DNA of 64,000 nucleotides from Apricaphanius iberus (GCA_028564705.1 JAPXFQ010001693.1:1-64000), one strand, 5' to 3'; shown: positions 44,201 to 55,797, numbered from the stretch's first letter. Translations and numbers: made by a program. The notes: a model not told the origin generated them from the sequence alone.

Positions 44201-45792
44201 GTTGACTGTTCATAGGATTGAAAGGATATATCAAAGTCTAAAAATAATTTTGCCGCTATATATATATAAACTTTTGTAAGATTTTAGGAACTTGTAATGT
44301 AACGTTGGGCCTAAAAGGCAGAAATTTTCTGAACAGGGCTTACACATTCACACATTTAATATTCACACAACACTGTCTGGCTAACCTATTGCACTCGCTG
44401 ATGATCATCCTGAATGCATCCCCCAACTTAACGACACACCGTAGACTCCAGATCATTCACACCTCCTAAAGAATTACCATCTCCAAGCATCCCCCCACCA
44501 AGCTTTCGTGACCATCCCTACAGTATGTAACCATGTCTATTCTGTTGTTATTGTGAGTTGTTATATGATTATATTAATATATAATATACACAACAACGTA
44601 ATTAAGAATTTATTATGAAATATATAAATTGATAAATATGATAAATACACTATTACGTTGTTTTTGCGTTGTGTAAATCATTACCATCTTCAAGCATCCC
44701 CCCACCAAGCTTTGCTCCCCATCGCTACAGCATGTAACCAGGTCTATTCTGGTGTTGCAAACATTCCGTGGTGAGCCGAATAGTCATGTGATTGCATAAA
44801 TATTATAAATAGGCTATTACGTTGTTTTGCGTTGTGGAACTCTGTCATTTTCATCCAACAACAATAACATAAAAAACCACGAGTTTATCACAAAATTAAA
44901 GGAAAGTACATTAGGTTTAAAAAAAAGATATACTTTAGGTCCATAGAAATAAATCAAATTGTTTACAGATATAACGTTTTAAGGCTACTTGTTATAATAT
45001 TTTACAGAACTCATTTGGTGAAGTTTGGCCTGTGTTAGGAGAACTTAAGTTTATGGAGCCTATGATAAACTTTGACAATAGAAGAAGCAGGTTAATTACA
45101 AAAAAGTGAGCAGTTTGTGTCGTTACATCCAAAATGGTTTGCGCAACCAGCTCGGCTTTTTCTGCAGTGGACGTGCATACTGATAATAACATAATGTCGA
45201 TGAGAATTCTGTGAGAGAAGCGCCATCTCCTGGTCATACTCTGTATTTCAATTAATGGGTGGAGTTGCAGTAAAACTTTGACACTCCCACGAGAAAGAGG
45301 GAGGCCACTCCGGCCACTGGGATTTGGAGGGAACTCTGCTGTTAATGGGCTGGAAAGGGCACGCCATTCGTCCGCCGTTTACTCTGAATGAGAACTTTTA
45401 AACTGCTACTACTGTAGATTAATGTAAGCCGGGTAGAGAGTGTTAGTAGCTAAGTCTCCTAGTAGCTAGGAGACAGGTTAATGTTAGTAGCTATGCTGCT
45501 TTAGGCTGTTGGAGGACATTATTAGAGTCAGTTCCTACTTTCTCTCCTACTTCTCCCCAACTGCATGATGTGTTGTCAATTCAAGTGCTAACCTGTTTTT
45601 CTCTTAGTCTCTTCCTACAGTAGGTGCTCCTGACCCGCCCTGCTTGACGACCCTGACTAAGATGGCATTCCAGTGGGGGAACGTTCTCCACGTCCTGCTA
45701 CCAACTTCTGCTCTGGCATCAGTTCTGTTGCTCTTTCTATGTCTCTGCTGCCTTCTCCAAACCCTAGACGGTCTCGGCAGATGACCGCTTAA

Positions 45793-46310
45793 GCTTGGTT
45801 TATGCTTGCCGCACAAACATTCCGCGCGGAAACGAGACGTGCGGAACCGGCTGAGACAGCGTTTATACTTTTTGCAGCTTGTCCCTGCTGACAGCCAATA
45901 TTCTTGATGACTGTAGGGGGCGGCGTGGGGCTCTACGGCATGCATACAACACTACACCATAGTAGAAGTAGTAATCACTGTTGTTTACAAGATGGTGACA
46001 CCCGTGAGCTTAAACAAAGCTGAACTTTTATGCTGTTTACTTAGGAAAAAAGACGAAAAAGTCCATTAAAACATCATAGTGCTCTTTATCGGCCGAATCA
46101 TAAAGATGTCTATTTACGAACCTCCGGCAATATGAGCTCTTGCCAGTCCGCCATGTTTTTCCGCGCGGGACCATAACCATAACCGCGTAGTTACAAATTT
46201 TCCTAGGTGCGCGGTGCGGGGCGGGAGGAGGCCGCGCAGAGAGGCGTGGTTGCTGAAATGACGTAATTTGGCTGCGTGGAGCCGTGCACTGGATGGATTT
46301 ATCTGCGTAT
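45793..46310. mobile_element. partial CpG-rich MITE
   Basis: Starts with TTAAGCTTGGTTTATGCTTG (a possible TTAA target at 45789-45792) and has CCGCGCGGAAACG near 45823 with matching inverted words CCGCGCGGGACC near 46160. CCGCGTAGTTACAAATTTTCC and GGCGTGGTTGCTGAAATGACG are typical of an abundant fish MITE. The right end is not found; it truncates L2 copy 3. Confidence 0.5.
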
Positions 46311-46529
46311 TTTATGGAACTTCTATCTGAAAACGGCTTTAGATAATTGAGTACCTAAAGTACAGTGATCCCCCAATATTTGATACCCACGAATAGTTAA
46401 AATAGGAGATGAGGAGGTGAGCAGCTGAGGTCTCGCAAGAGCTGTGCATAAGTAAACATGGCGGTATACTGGTAAAACAAGCCAATAAGTTTGAACCAAA
46501 CGTAGTGAATGTTTCTGTCCCTTTAAACT

Positions 46530-46620
46530 AAATGGACTGAACTTATATATAAATGGACTGAACTTATATAGCGCTTTTATAGTCACTACTGACCACTCAA
46601 AGCGCTTTACATTGAAATTA
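46530..46620. repeat. dispersed repeat fragment with local duplication
   Basis: AAATGGACTGAACTTATAT occurs twice in tandem (about 46531 and 46552), followed by AGCGCTTTTATAGTC and CTCAAAGCGCTTTACA, a common fish repeat end. Confidence 0.5.
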
Positions 46621-46666
46621 ACCACCAAATTGTATATTTCTTCTAAACAACCTGGACAGGTAAACC

Positions 46667-47262
46667 TTGAATAGCGTGGAGTGCTACCTAGACGAGTGCT
46701 TTGAAAACATTGTCATGGGTAAGCCACAGAAACTCGCATCTGACACGCCAACAAGCACTCCATCCCACAAGCCCACTCGTTCTGAGGCCAGCTCTTCCAC
46801 CAACTCGCCAAATAGAAACTACGACGTTCTGGACTCAATAGATAAGAACCTAACCAGCCTAGACGCCCGTCTTGCGCTTGTTGAAGTTTTACCCAAAGAA
46901 TTTCACGGCAGTTTATCATACATCAGCTGAAACTGCCAAGCGACACAGTTAAAAAAAAAAACTTTTCATCGGGTCCATCAGCTCAGAGGTAAGAAACCCA
47001 ACAACACCCGCCCGTGACCAATTGTTGCTAAATTTGAACACTTTAAACAGGAAGAACACGTCAATGGACGTGGGAGAGAGATACGGGGGACGAATTACAG
47101 TGTTAATGATAAATTTCCGAAATAAATCCTGGACAGGAGACACGTGTTATTTCCAATTAGGAAGAAATATATTAATGAGGGCTGTAAGGCTACAGTTACT
47201 GTAAATAAACTGTATGTTAACGGTCAGCTCTTTAGGGACCCTCAGGTTACTCTGGACTTTGT
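46667..47262 (+). pseudogene. Tx1-type L1 ORF1 relic
   Basis: The first block (MGKPQKLASDTPTS ... VLDSIDKNLTSLDARLALVE, about 46713-46890) is the N-terminus and coiled-coil start of fish Tx1-type L1 ORF1. After a deletion the C-terminus resumes in other frames near 46990-47262: FEHF..EHV-like, PIRKKYINEGCKATVTVNKLYV, NGQLFRDPQV. RNA-binding chaperone of the element when intact. Confidence 0.7.
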
Positions 47263-47269
47263 GATGCAT

Positions 47270-49180
47270 GGCGATCTCTTCATGCCAACAACAAAAAATA
47301 CATTTTTTTCTCAATTGTCCACCATTCTTATTCTAGATTTCACTATTTCTTAGCAGCTCACCGTTGAATGACATTTCAGACACTGAGATACATCCTGTAA
47401 TTTTCAGCAATCACGCTCCTGTTTCTTTAAATCCAATAAATAGGAAAGCAACCCGTCAATACAAAATTGGAGATTTAATACATCATTACTTAACGATCGA
47501 GAATTTATTAAATATATTGAAAACGAATGGGCTTCATACTTGGAACTTAATAACCTATCTGGTATGTCGCCATCATCTCTCTGGGAGGCAGGGAAAGCTT
47601 GATTAGAGGTAAAATAATTTCATATTCATCAAATAAAAAGGGAACAGAAAATAAATATGTTCTGGAATTAGAAGAAACTATCAAATCATTAGAATCTTCC
47701 CTGGATGAGAAGAGCTTAAGCAAAATACATAAAACAAAATTAATGAAATTATTAATAAACGGACGCAGTTCTTAATTCAAAGACTTTGAATAGAAAACTT
47801 TGAACATAGAAATAAATCAGGTAGCTTCTAAGCTAACCAGCTAAAATTAAATAAAGAAAAAACAACTTTATCTGCAATCAAAGACCAAATTGGGAATATA
47901 GTATATGATCCTGAAAGAATAAACAACACTTTCAAAGAATTTTATGAGACTTTATACTCACCAGAGATAAATCCATCGAATAATGAAATAGAACTATTTC
48001 TCTATAAAATAGCAATGGCCCTGGATTCACTGCTAACAGTGGCTGAACTCCTGGAGGCCCTCCAAAGTATGCCCAATAATAAAGCTCCAGACCCCAGATG
48101 GATTTCCAGATGGATTTCCTGCAGAGTTCTATGAAGAATTCTGGAATATTCTGGCACATTCTACAAAATGTTACAGGAAACAAAGGAAAATGTTAAACTA
48201 CCGGCAAACCTGTACTCTGCCTACATAAATCTTCTATTAAAACCAGGGAAAGATGTTGACCTTAAAATCATCTGCAAAACTCTGGCAAGAATAATAGAGA
48301 AAAATAACACCTCGTATAATCCATCCTGATCATACAGGTTTTATAAAAGGGACGCTTTCTTCCACAAATTCACATAGATTAATAGATTTAATAGATTATT
48401 CCTACTGTAAAAACATCCAAACCAATATATTATCTTTAGATGTGGAAAAAGGATTTAATAGAGTTAACTGAACATTTTTATTTGCAACCTTACATAAATT
48501 CGGATTCGGAAATTCTTTAATAAACTGGTTAAAATATTATACAGCTCTCCAACAGCATATATTAGGACTAATAATCAAACATCATCAAGATTTTTCCTTC
48601 AGAGAGGTACCAGGCAGGGAAAAATGTATGCCTTTGCCAGTTGTCGCTGTCCACGGCCAGGTCGTCCATCTTTGCTAGGTAACACTCGGTGTAGGAGTTG
48701 GACCCTCCAAAGAATTTAAATGACTTACAAATCCTGATCTACGATTAATACAATATAAAATCCTTCATAGAGTACATTGTACAAGCCAGCGGATGTTCAA
48801 GATGGGTTTTACGTTGTCTAATACCTGTTTACAATGTACAAGCAATATACCAGACAATTATATTCATGCTTTTTGGTTCTGCCCACCTGTGAAGAAATGT
48901 TGTCACCAAATTTGTGAAGACCTATCAAAGTTTCTGAAATGTAATATCACACCTTCTCCCCCACTTTGCTTGCTGTGAAATTTAGATGAAGTTACCATAG
49001 ATGCAAAGTCGATGCAATTAGTTCACATGGCCTTATGCATCACTTAGAAAAATATCCTCTTGAACTGGAAAAATAAAAATGCTCTTAATATTAATCAGTA
49101 TAGAGATCTCCTTCTGGATTACATTGGTCTAGAAACGGCTTCTGCCTCCACATCTGATCAATCTTGTCTCCCTTAATAAG
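47270..49180 (+). pseudogene. Tx1-type L1 ORF2 relic
   Basis: Endonuclease is almost gone; NDISDTEIHPVIFSNHAPVS (47367-47425) is its C-terminal SDHAPVS block with Asp to Asn. A linker follows, then LLLKPGKDVD near 48235, IHPDHTGFIKGTLSSTNSH-like near 48325 and NILSLDVEKGFNRVN near 48430 (RT finger/palm). The YADD region is deleted and about 90 unrelated bases (48615-48705) fill the gap. The C-terminus resumes at 48735 (LIQYKILHRVHCTSQRMFKM ... CLQCTSNIPDNYIHAFWFC) to a stop near 49175. Dead. Confidence 0.75.
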
Positions 49181-50389
49181 CTCCATCACCTAGTCGGAAC
49201 GGGTTCCCTGATCTTGTGCTGTGTGATGCGGTCGCTGATGTGCAGCTTCAGGGTAGGGGGCGTCTATGGGGGTTCTTGGGGGTGGGTCCGCTTGCCGTTG
49301 GGGCGCTAGGTGCCATGACCCTCACCTGGGGTGGGGCTTTGGGTGGGGACTCCTAGTGGCTGCCTAGTGGCCTTAGGGTGTTTGCGCTGGTGGATACGGG
49401 TTACTGGCTTAGTGCTGTGCTGCTCTTGGCTGGGTCTGGGCTGGGCCTAGGGCTCTGGGGCGCTGTGCCCCCCCTAGCTGGGGTTCTGACAGGGGCTTGG
49501 CCAGTGGGGAGATGTCTGCCAACGGTGCCAGCTGGGTGGTCTGTGGTTGGCTGGTGGCCGCCGGGAGCTGCTGCTTTTTCCATCTCCCTGGGCTGGTTCT
49601 TGTCGCTGTGGCTCCTGGGTTTTGGCCCAAGTATTCTGCGGAGTGCTGGGGTCAGGTCCATTGTCAGTCGGCCTCTGCGGTGGGCTGGCCAGGTCGTGGG
49701 GGCGCTGGATTCGGTTGCTTCCCGGCCATCGGACGGCAAATGCAAGGGTGGTGGATGTTGGACTGGTGGGTCAGCTGCCTGGGCCTGGCTAAACTCAACC
49801 TGGGTGTCTAGTGTCCTATGTTTTGATAGTAGTCTGAATGCTGGGATGGATTTAGATCTTCCCCTGGGATGGGTTGATGGCCTTGGTCCCTATGGGGCTT
49901 GGTGGTGCCGTGGCCGTGGGCCCTGACTTTGACATGCTGGTGTCTCCTACCCCCTGTGGGTTGTCCTGAACGGGGGTGCCTATTGGAGTCAGCAGGGGAG
50001 CTGGCTCCCTGGGGATGGCATTGCGTCAACCCAGTCGTTTCCTTCCCATCCCCAGACACCTCTGTCCACCTGCTCTTTCATTATACCATTCACATAGGGC
50101 CTTGGGGCATAGGTACGTCACCTTGGTGCGGGGAGGAGTTTCCATCTTCGCTGCCCGGTGGTGGCCTGGGTCCCAATTTTAATTGTACAACCTAGATACT
50201 TTCACTCGCAACATTTACATGAGACACACACATGTAGGGATCTGGCGGTGGATACACCTCAGCGCTGGAGGCGGAGCCCTTTAAAGAGCCTCGCCTCTGG
50301 TGCCAGTGCCCACTGCTTAACTGCATCTAGACACTGAGGGCCTGGGGTGGGAGATGGGGGTGCCTGGCATATCCCACCCCTCTGTTTTA
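49181..50389 (+). other. GC-rich 3' UTR of the Tx1-type L1
   Basis: About 1.2 kb, strikingly G- and T-rich on the plus strand (GGGGGTTCTTGGGGGTGGG, GGGGCGCTAGGTGCC) compared with AT-rich neighbours. Several long overlapping ORFs (49378-49926 plus, 49401-49745 minus) are artefacts of composition. Tx1-type fish L1s have long GC-rich 3' UTRs. Confidence 0.55.
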
Positions 50390-51511
50390 AGTGCACATTA
50401 GAACAACACAGAATCAATTACTGTAATGTCCTGCTTTTTGGTCGTCCCAAAAAGACTACCTCAAGTTTACAGAGGCAGGAGGACATTACACCGGTCTTAG
50501 AATCACTGCATTTGCTCCCCGTATGTTTTAGCATCGATTTGAAGGTTATTTTAATGGTTTTTACGTGTCTTAATGGTCTTGGGCCTTCTTATCTTTCTGA
50601 AATGCTTTTACCATATGAACCCTTGCCGTCTCTGCGCTCGTCTGGCAGCCATCTTCTTGTCAACCCCAAAGTCAGGACACGCACTCATGGTGAGGCGTCT
50701 TTTTTATCATTATGCCCCTCACCTCTGGAACAGGCCACCGGAAGACCTCAGGGCTGAAGAGAACATTCACATTTTTAAGAGCAGGCTCATGACTCACCTT
50801 TTTATCTGAGCTTTTAATTGATTATTATTTATTAATATTTGCTTAATTGCTCCACAAGTTTTACCTGATTGAATTTTTAGTTGAGCTTTTAACTGACTAT
50901 TATTTATAAATTATTGTTAATCTGCTTTGCATTTTAATTTTGTTCATATCTTATCATTGTTTTACACTTGATAATCTAAAACATTATCAGTCTCAACATT
51001 TTTATCAGTATTTTACTACTTAATCTCATTATCTACTATTTATTTTATATTTTAACTTCTTATTATAATCTTCCTTCCAGTTTTTCCTCTATGGGAGCCC
51101 TCTGCATCGGAGCAGTGGTCGGCTGAAGCTGCCTGGGTGCTCTCCAGGTAGTGCTTGGGTGGAGGTGGGGGTACCAGCCCTCCCGCCTCTGGGTGCTCTT
51201 GGTCGGTGCCTTGGCTGTTGTTGCTGATCTGCTGCTGCTGATGCAGATGGCTCCCTTGATGGCATCTCCTGGCACATCTGTACTATGCCCATTGTTGTTT
51301 TTGTTTACTTTTGCTTTTAAGTGTGTATGTGTGTGTTTGTGTATAGCAGATGGGTTGGGTTGGGTTGGGTTGGGAGGGGGGTGTAGTTGTGATGATGTTT
51401 TTATTTTGGGTTTGGGAAGGGAAGGGGGAGGGCATTTTAATTTGTAAAGGACTTTGAGAAGCTCTGGTTTGAAAAACGCTTTATAAATAAAGTTTGATTT
51501 GATTTGATTCA
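50390..51511 (+). mobile_element. L2-clade LINE 3' end
   Basis: ORF2 C-terminus in two frames: NYCNVLLFGRPKKTTSSLQ, ITPVLESLHLLPV, LNGLGPSYLSEMLLPY (50423-50620), and after a shift RLFYHYAPHLWNRPPEDLRA to a TGA near 50808. The 3' UTR holds a GGGTT run (51352-51373) and ends in GATTT units (51492-51510), the LINE tail. It is directly downstream of the Tx1-type L1. Confidence 0.78.
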
Positions 51512-51567
51512 GGAGAAGTTTATATCCAGTCGCGACCAATGTATAATAATAACGGGAGTCATGGGGG

Positions 51568-52268
51568 CAGTACTGGGAGTAACGCAATACAAAAGTAATG
51601 AGTTACAAGAACGTGCAACTTTTTTTAGTAACAGAGTAATGTAATGCATTATTTATAAAATGTACAGCAATATATTACTTACCATTTGAGTAACTCAACT
51701 TACTTTTACATTGTTTTTCTGCCCAACTAAAGCAGCAGACCAAATCAAGTTGGATACCACAGAAGAAGATCCATGGGGCATTTCCTGTTGCTCAAAATGA
51801 AAACATAAGATAATATTCGATAGCTGAGGAAGAGATCGACTGTACATTTACACAGTGGCATTTTTCAAAATATTACCCTAACCACCTGTTGACTTCCACT
51901 CTAAGGAGTCTCTTTCTAACACCTAAATGCAACAGTCTTCGTGATGAGTGCTTTAAGTGCCTCATTTTGATGTGATTTACCAATCAATACCATGAGGTAG
52001 AAGGCAGGCAAAGGCACTTGAGACTGAGATTTTAATTAAATAGGGAGAAAAATAAGTTATTTGTGGTGTCACACTTGTGTAGAATTTAAATGGATAATTT
52101 ACAGTATTTAAAAATCGTGTTACACATTAAGATATTTTGCCAAATGTAACCTAAAGTAGTGTAACTATTACATTTATTCAGACAGTAATACATAATGCAA
52201 ACATCTTACATTTTTGAGGCTGTGACTAGTAATATATATATAAAAAATTTGGAACTTGTCCAACACTG
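51568..52268. mobile_element. 701-bp hAT MITE
   Basis: CAGTACTGGGAGTAACGC (left) and the inverse of CAGTGTTGGACAAG (right, to 52268) are hAT ends; an exact 8-bp duplication CATGGGGG flanks them (51560-51567 and 52269-52276). Subterminal AGTAATG/CATTAC repeats are typical of the fish family. Non-coding. Confidence 0.85.
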
Positions 52269-52276
52269 CATGGGGG

Positions 52277-54290
52277 CACGTTGATTGCCACTTCTAATTG
52301 AGAAATTATCTGCCACAACTCCTTTTGTTATTAATGGCTAGTACAATTCCTCTTGGAGTTTGTAGCATCTCAGAAGTTCTTCTTTGTTGTCTGCAGAGGT
52401 GTTTTGCAGGCTTTTAATCGAAGTACACCAACACACGATCTCAATTACATTTCAGTAGTCCACCATGACACTTGTGTGTTTTCAAATTGTACAAACAAAA
52501 TGACCAAGCGGACGAAGACCGACGTGTAGCACATTCCTGCTCAGACTACCAAGGCCATGGGGCACTGCAGGAACTTCACTGAAATGGCATCTTGTTGTAA
52601 ATTGGAATAAAATCCTACAATGAATATGTCATGTATGAGCAATGAAGCCAAACCTGATTAAATGATTCCACTGTTTAAAGTTTCATTGTCAAATCCAATT
52701 ACAGGTGCAAACCCCCATTTCAAACTGTTAGCAAAACAACTCTAATCATGCTACTCCACAGAGTTTGACCTGTTTACTCAGTGCTACCATCTGTGTAAGG
52801 TCGCACGCAGGAGCAAGAAAAAAATAGCTCCATCCAGGCAGCTGTCTCTTTACACCTCTGTCATCTCATTTAACTCCCATCAGTTATCACGCCTGTGCTG
52901 TATTATGGGATTTTCGAAAAAGAACTCTATGAGCATCCAATTAGCATCCAAAAAAACTAACACAACCTGTCACACTGGCTTATCCCAATTGAGTCCTCCC
53001 CACAACCACACACAGACACAAACACACACACGTCTCCACATCACATGCTGGTTTGCACCACCATCCTATTTACATTTTTATTGGCCAATTATCTCCCTCT
53101 TCCTCAGTCTGTCTAGGAGCATGGTGCTAAAAAATCCGGTGGAATCTCAGCCATTCTCTAATTGAAAGACTTTCCGGGGATTACAGAGAGGTCAGGAATA
53201 AAGTTATTTTGAGAAATCATAAGCTCAACCCTTTTCTCTCAGTCTGTTGAATAATATTTTTTTCTCCCCCAGCAGCTGTTTATCATTTAAGGAGTTATTT
53301 TTTCTGGGTGAGCAGAAGGGTTTATCTCTCCACTGTGAATACTTTTTAAGTCTGGAGTCTGGAGCTTTTGTTAACGGCAGGAAAACAGGGAGGAACAGAA
53401 GTTTGATAGGACTTTATGATGGATCGGATTGACATTGTGTGTGCCATTTTTGTTTTCTCTTCATACAGTAACATCTATGTTGTGTCATTATTCTTGGACT
53501 GTAAAAGTCAACCACATAAAACAAAAAGCTGAACACGAAAACACACAAATGTGCATTCATCCATCCTATTCTGCAGGCGAAATTGGGAAGTGGGAACACA
53601 TCTCTTAATTCTAATTGGTTAGTTTTGTCCACCAGATTCTTTTTGTGGCAAGACAGAAAGGTTTAAGTGAGATTTTTTTTTTTTTTTTTTACTCATGGTG
53701 TCTCTTGAGCCTAGGAACAAATGTTAACAGGGATAAACAGATGTTATTTAAGGCTATCAGGGGAGCAAACTTTAAAGTATCTGCATACACAATGTATTTG
53801 CTGAATGGAGAGGAAAGTTTAAGGCAGCAAACAAACTTTGTAACAGACTGTACTCAGCTGTCCTATAAATTTAGAAATATATATTTACTTCTTTATTTTA
53901 GGAACAGAATACATGCTTTATTTTCTGCACTCTTTGCAAATCCTTTTAGAGTTTGAGACAATTCGATATATTCTCTTTCAAAGGCTGTTTCAGACTTATA
54001 GGGAGCCTACAACCTTGTTTCCAAAACACACAATGCTGGAATATTGTGGTAAATCTTATTAATACTCCCTTACGGCATAAGAATGCGGGGATAGTGCGCA
54101 TTTCCTGCCAGCAAGCTTGGTAGAAGGGGTGTGCAGCCGGTATTTTTATCTGTATTTGTTTAGGGGTATTGCCATGCAAGTGCACTGCAGTTAGCTAAAG
54201 CAGTAGAAAGCCGTGACACCATACGGCGCACACTGCAGAGGAATGGCATGCTGGGTATCGTCCACGAAGGAAGTCTCTTCTAAAGCCCAT
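52277..54290. other. probable single-copy non-coding sequence
   Basis: No element ends or domains seen, apart from a CA-rich patch (53005-53035) and a T run (53671-53690). ORFs up to 113 codons (for example 53615-53956) lack features. This could be intergenic or intronic host DNA. Confidence 0.35.
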
Positions 54291-54319
54291 GCACAAAAAA
54301 CATGCCTAGAATTATGGGG

Positions 54320-54625
54320 TTATAACGATACCAGCTTGAGATGAAACTGAAAAGAAATATTAGCTTTGAAAATAAAATTTGGCATTGAAAAATATAATTG
54401 TAACTGAAAATCTTAATTTTGAATGTGAAAATGTCTGTATTAAAAGTGAAATAAAAATTGAAAGTGAAAAAAATGGAAATGAAACTCAAAACTGAAACTC
54501 AATTAAATGTTTACACTTTCATATTTTTTTTCAATGCCAATTTTTATTTCAATGCCAATCTTTTTTTTCAATGCCAATCTTTTTTCAGTTCTGCTGCTTT
54601 TCAGTTTCATTCTGCTGATACTCAT
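54320..54625. repeat. foldback-type repeat with internal tandem units
   Basis: Left arm GATGAAACTGAAAAG and TTGGCATTGAAAAA; right arm TTTTCAATGCCAATTTTTAT, TTTCAATGCCAATC twice more (about 54532-54585), and CTTTTCAGTTTCAT (54598-54612). The arms are inverse copies, so the block can fold back. The unit CAATGCCAATCTTTTTT is in three tandem copies. Confidence 0.6.
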
Positions 54626-54928
54626 TTCACGTCGTGTACACGCTCAGGGGGGTGGGGCTTAAAAGCAGCAGGTGCCTGCTATCAGCTATCAGAATCAGAA
54701 TCAGTTATCACTATCAGTGAGTCAGGCCATTTTATACCCATTAAACCCAGTAAAAGTCACTTGTAGTTCTTTTATATATATTTTTACGTCACAAAATGTC
54801 CACATATTACAACAACATCCACTGCAATAGCTTCTGTAATGTTCATTTTGATATAACCTTTAAATCTATCGCCGTTTGCGTCCTTTCATTTGGTTTAAAT
54901 TGCGCCACAGGTGGAGTGAAACATAATT

Positions 54929-55145
54929 TCTATGGTGGTCTAGTGGTTACAGATCAAGATTACTAAGCCTTAGGGTTCAATTCCACTAGACTGCAATTTT
55001 CCTTACGTTTTTGAATCATTCTTCTTTGATCAAGTGTCCTGATCCTTCAGTCGGCCGATGGTCTGCAGCACAAAACTTTTAGCTGAAAGTAAGCACCTGC
55101 GGCTCTTATGAGCTCTGTCAGCAGTATCTTAAACCTTGTACATAG
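54929..55145 (+). repeat. tRNA-headed SINE-like repeat, left arm of an inverted pair
   Basis: Begins with a tRNA-like segment: TCTATGGTGGTCTAGTGGTTA (box A GGTCTAGTGG) and GGGTTCAATTCCAC (box B) 24 bases later, with ends TCTA/TAGA able to pair. The body (CTGATCCTTCAG, GGTCTGCAGCACAAAA, GTCAGCAGTATCTTAAACC) is repeated inverted at 55268-55430. The head resembles a tRNA-Glu-type sequence, but the anticodon loop is unclear. Pol III promoter boxes support a SINE rather than a working tRNA gene. Confidence 0.5.
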
Positions 55146-55267
55146 GTCTGCTTTAGGCCCTACTTAATGTAAAGCGCAGTTAGTACTAGTTAATATAATG
55201 TTATTATACTAAGTAGAGCACACTTAGTATAAGTTAGTAGGCTATAATGTTATACTAAGTAAAGAAC

Positions 55268-55430
55268 ACGTATGCACAAGGTTTAAGACACTGCTGACAA
55301 AGTTCGTAAAGGCAACATTTTGTGCAGACCAGCAGCTGATTGAAGAGCCTACACAATTTTAAAGACTAGTGGAATCGGACCCTTAATCGGATTACCAATC
55401 TTGATCCTTAACCATTTAGCATATAGAAAG
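55268..55430 (-). repeat. tRNA-headed SINE-like repeat, right arm of the inverted pair
   Basis: Inverse of the left arm: minus strand from 55430 reads TTTCTATATGCTAAATGGTTA, box B-like GGTCCGATTCCAC, then GGTCTGCACAAAATG and GTCAGCAGTGTCTTAAACC. The central 120 bp between the arms holds a near-perfect hairpin TTATACTAAGT/ACTTAGTATAA (55204-55232). Confidence 0.5.
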
Positions 55431-55464
55431 CCTATGCTGAAAAAACTATGAAAACTACTTGGAC

Positions 55465-55685
55465 TATATACTCTGGAGTGATGAGACAAAGATCAATGTT
55501 TTTGGAAATAATGGTTTAAAAATGTATGGCGTCATAAAGGTGAGGATTTCAAAGAAAAAAGGCATGGTGCCCACAGATCCAGGCTCTAAAAGAGGTTATT
55601 CTTGAAGAATGGAAAAAGATATGTTGCAATATGTCGCAGAATCCTGAGTGTAATTGCTTTCATGAACTCAGGTTAGGCTTACTTG
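55465..55685 (+). pseudogene. Tc1-like transposase fragment (second family)
   Basis: Near 55475 a frame reads LWSDETKINVFGNNGLK, the first catalytic Asp block of Tc1 transposases, followed by shifted WRHKGEDF-like text. After a deletion, EEWKKI-like text (about 55605) matches the C-terminus. No ends found. Distinct from the 7783-8893 copy, which has WTDETK. Confidence 0.65.
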
Positions 55686-55797
55686 GAGGATGGTTGATTG
55701 CACGTCCGGAAGGGAAAGCTAAGAGTCTGGGATGTTTGTTTGAGCTTCCTGCTGGGAAACTGGATATATGGAGTTGGTGAAATTGTGATCTGACATC

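Larger units (their letters stand above)
40591..45414. mobile_element. 4.8 kb TA-flanked DNA transposon of unassigned superfamily
   Basis: Perfect inverted ends of about 24 bp beginning CAGTAGTAGCAGTTTAAAAG (40591 and inverse ending 45414), flanked by TA on both sides (40589-40590, 45415-45416). Excising it restores the L2 text GGTAGAGATAGATTAATGTAAG seen uninterrupted at 6591. The interior is AT-rich with small ORFs only: a minus-strand 72-codon frame (42038-42256) and others without known domains. It contains a copy of the GTCCAAATTC repeat (43850-44200). TA duplication suggests a mariner-type or similar transposase; none is recognised. Confidence 0.82.
38500..45790 (+). mobile_element. L2 LINE copy 3, composite (deleted and twice interrupted)
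   Basis: Pieces in order: leader from about 38500, ORF1 (38688-39624), start of ORF2 linker, then a jump at about 39779 to the ORF2 C-terminus, a 0.3 kb insert (39887-40199), the last ORF2 codons to a TAG at about 40447, the repeat-rich 3' UTR to 40590, the 4.8 kb DNA transposon, and more 3' UTR to about 45790 (GGCAGATGACCGCTT). The remaining tail is missing. It is a more diverged subfamily than copies 1 and 2. Confidence 0.82.

Noticed and set aside
49378..49926. 182-codon Gly/Trp/Leu-rich ORF resembling a membrane protein
   Set aside because: GC-rich LINE 3' UTR with open frames on both strands; no ATG (or exon) context and no homologous features.
51063..51587. 174-codon minus-strand Pro-rich ORF
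   Set aside because: It crosses the L2 3' UTR, the LINE tail and unrelated flank, so it cannot be a real gene.
54929..54992. Functional tRNA gene
   Set aside because: Box A and B are present but stems are poor and no clear anticodon loop; better explained as a SINE head.
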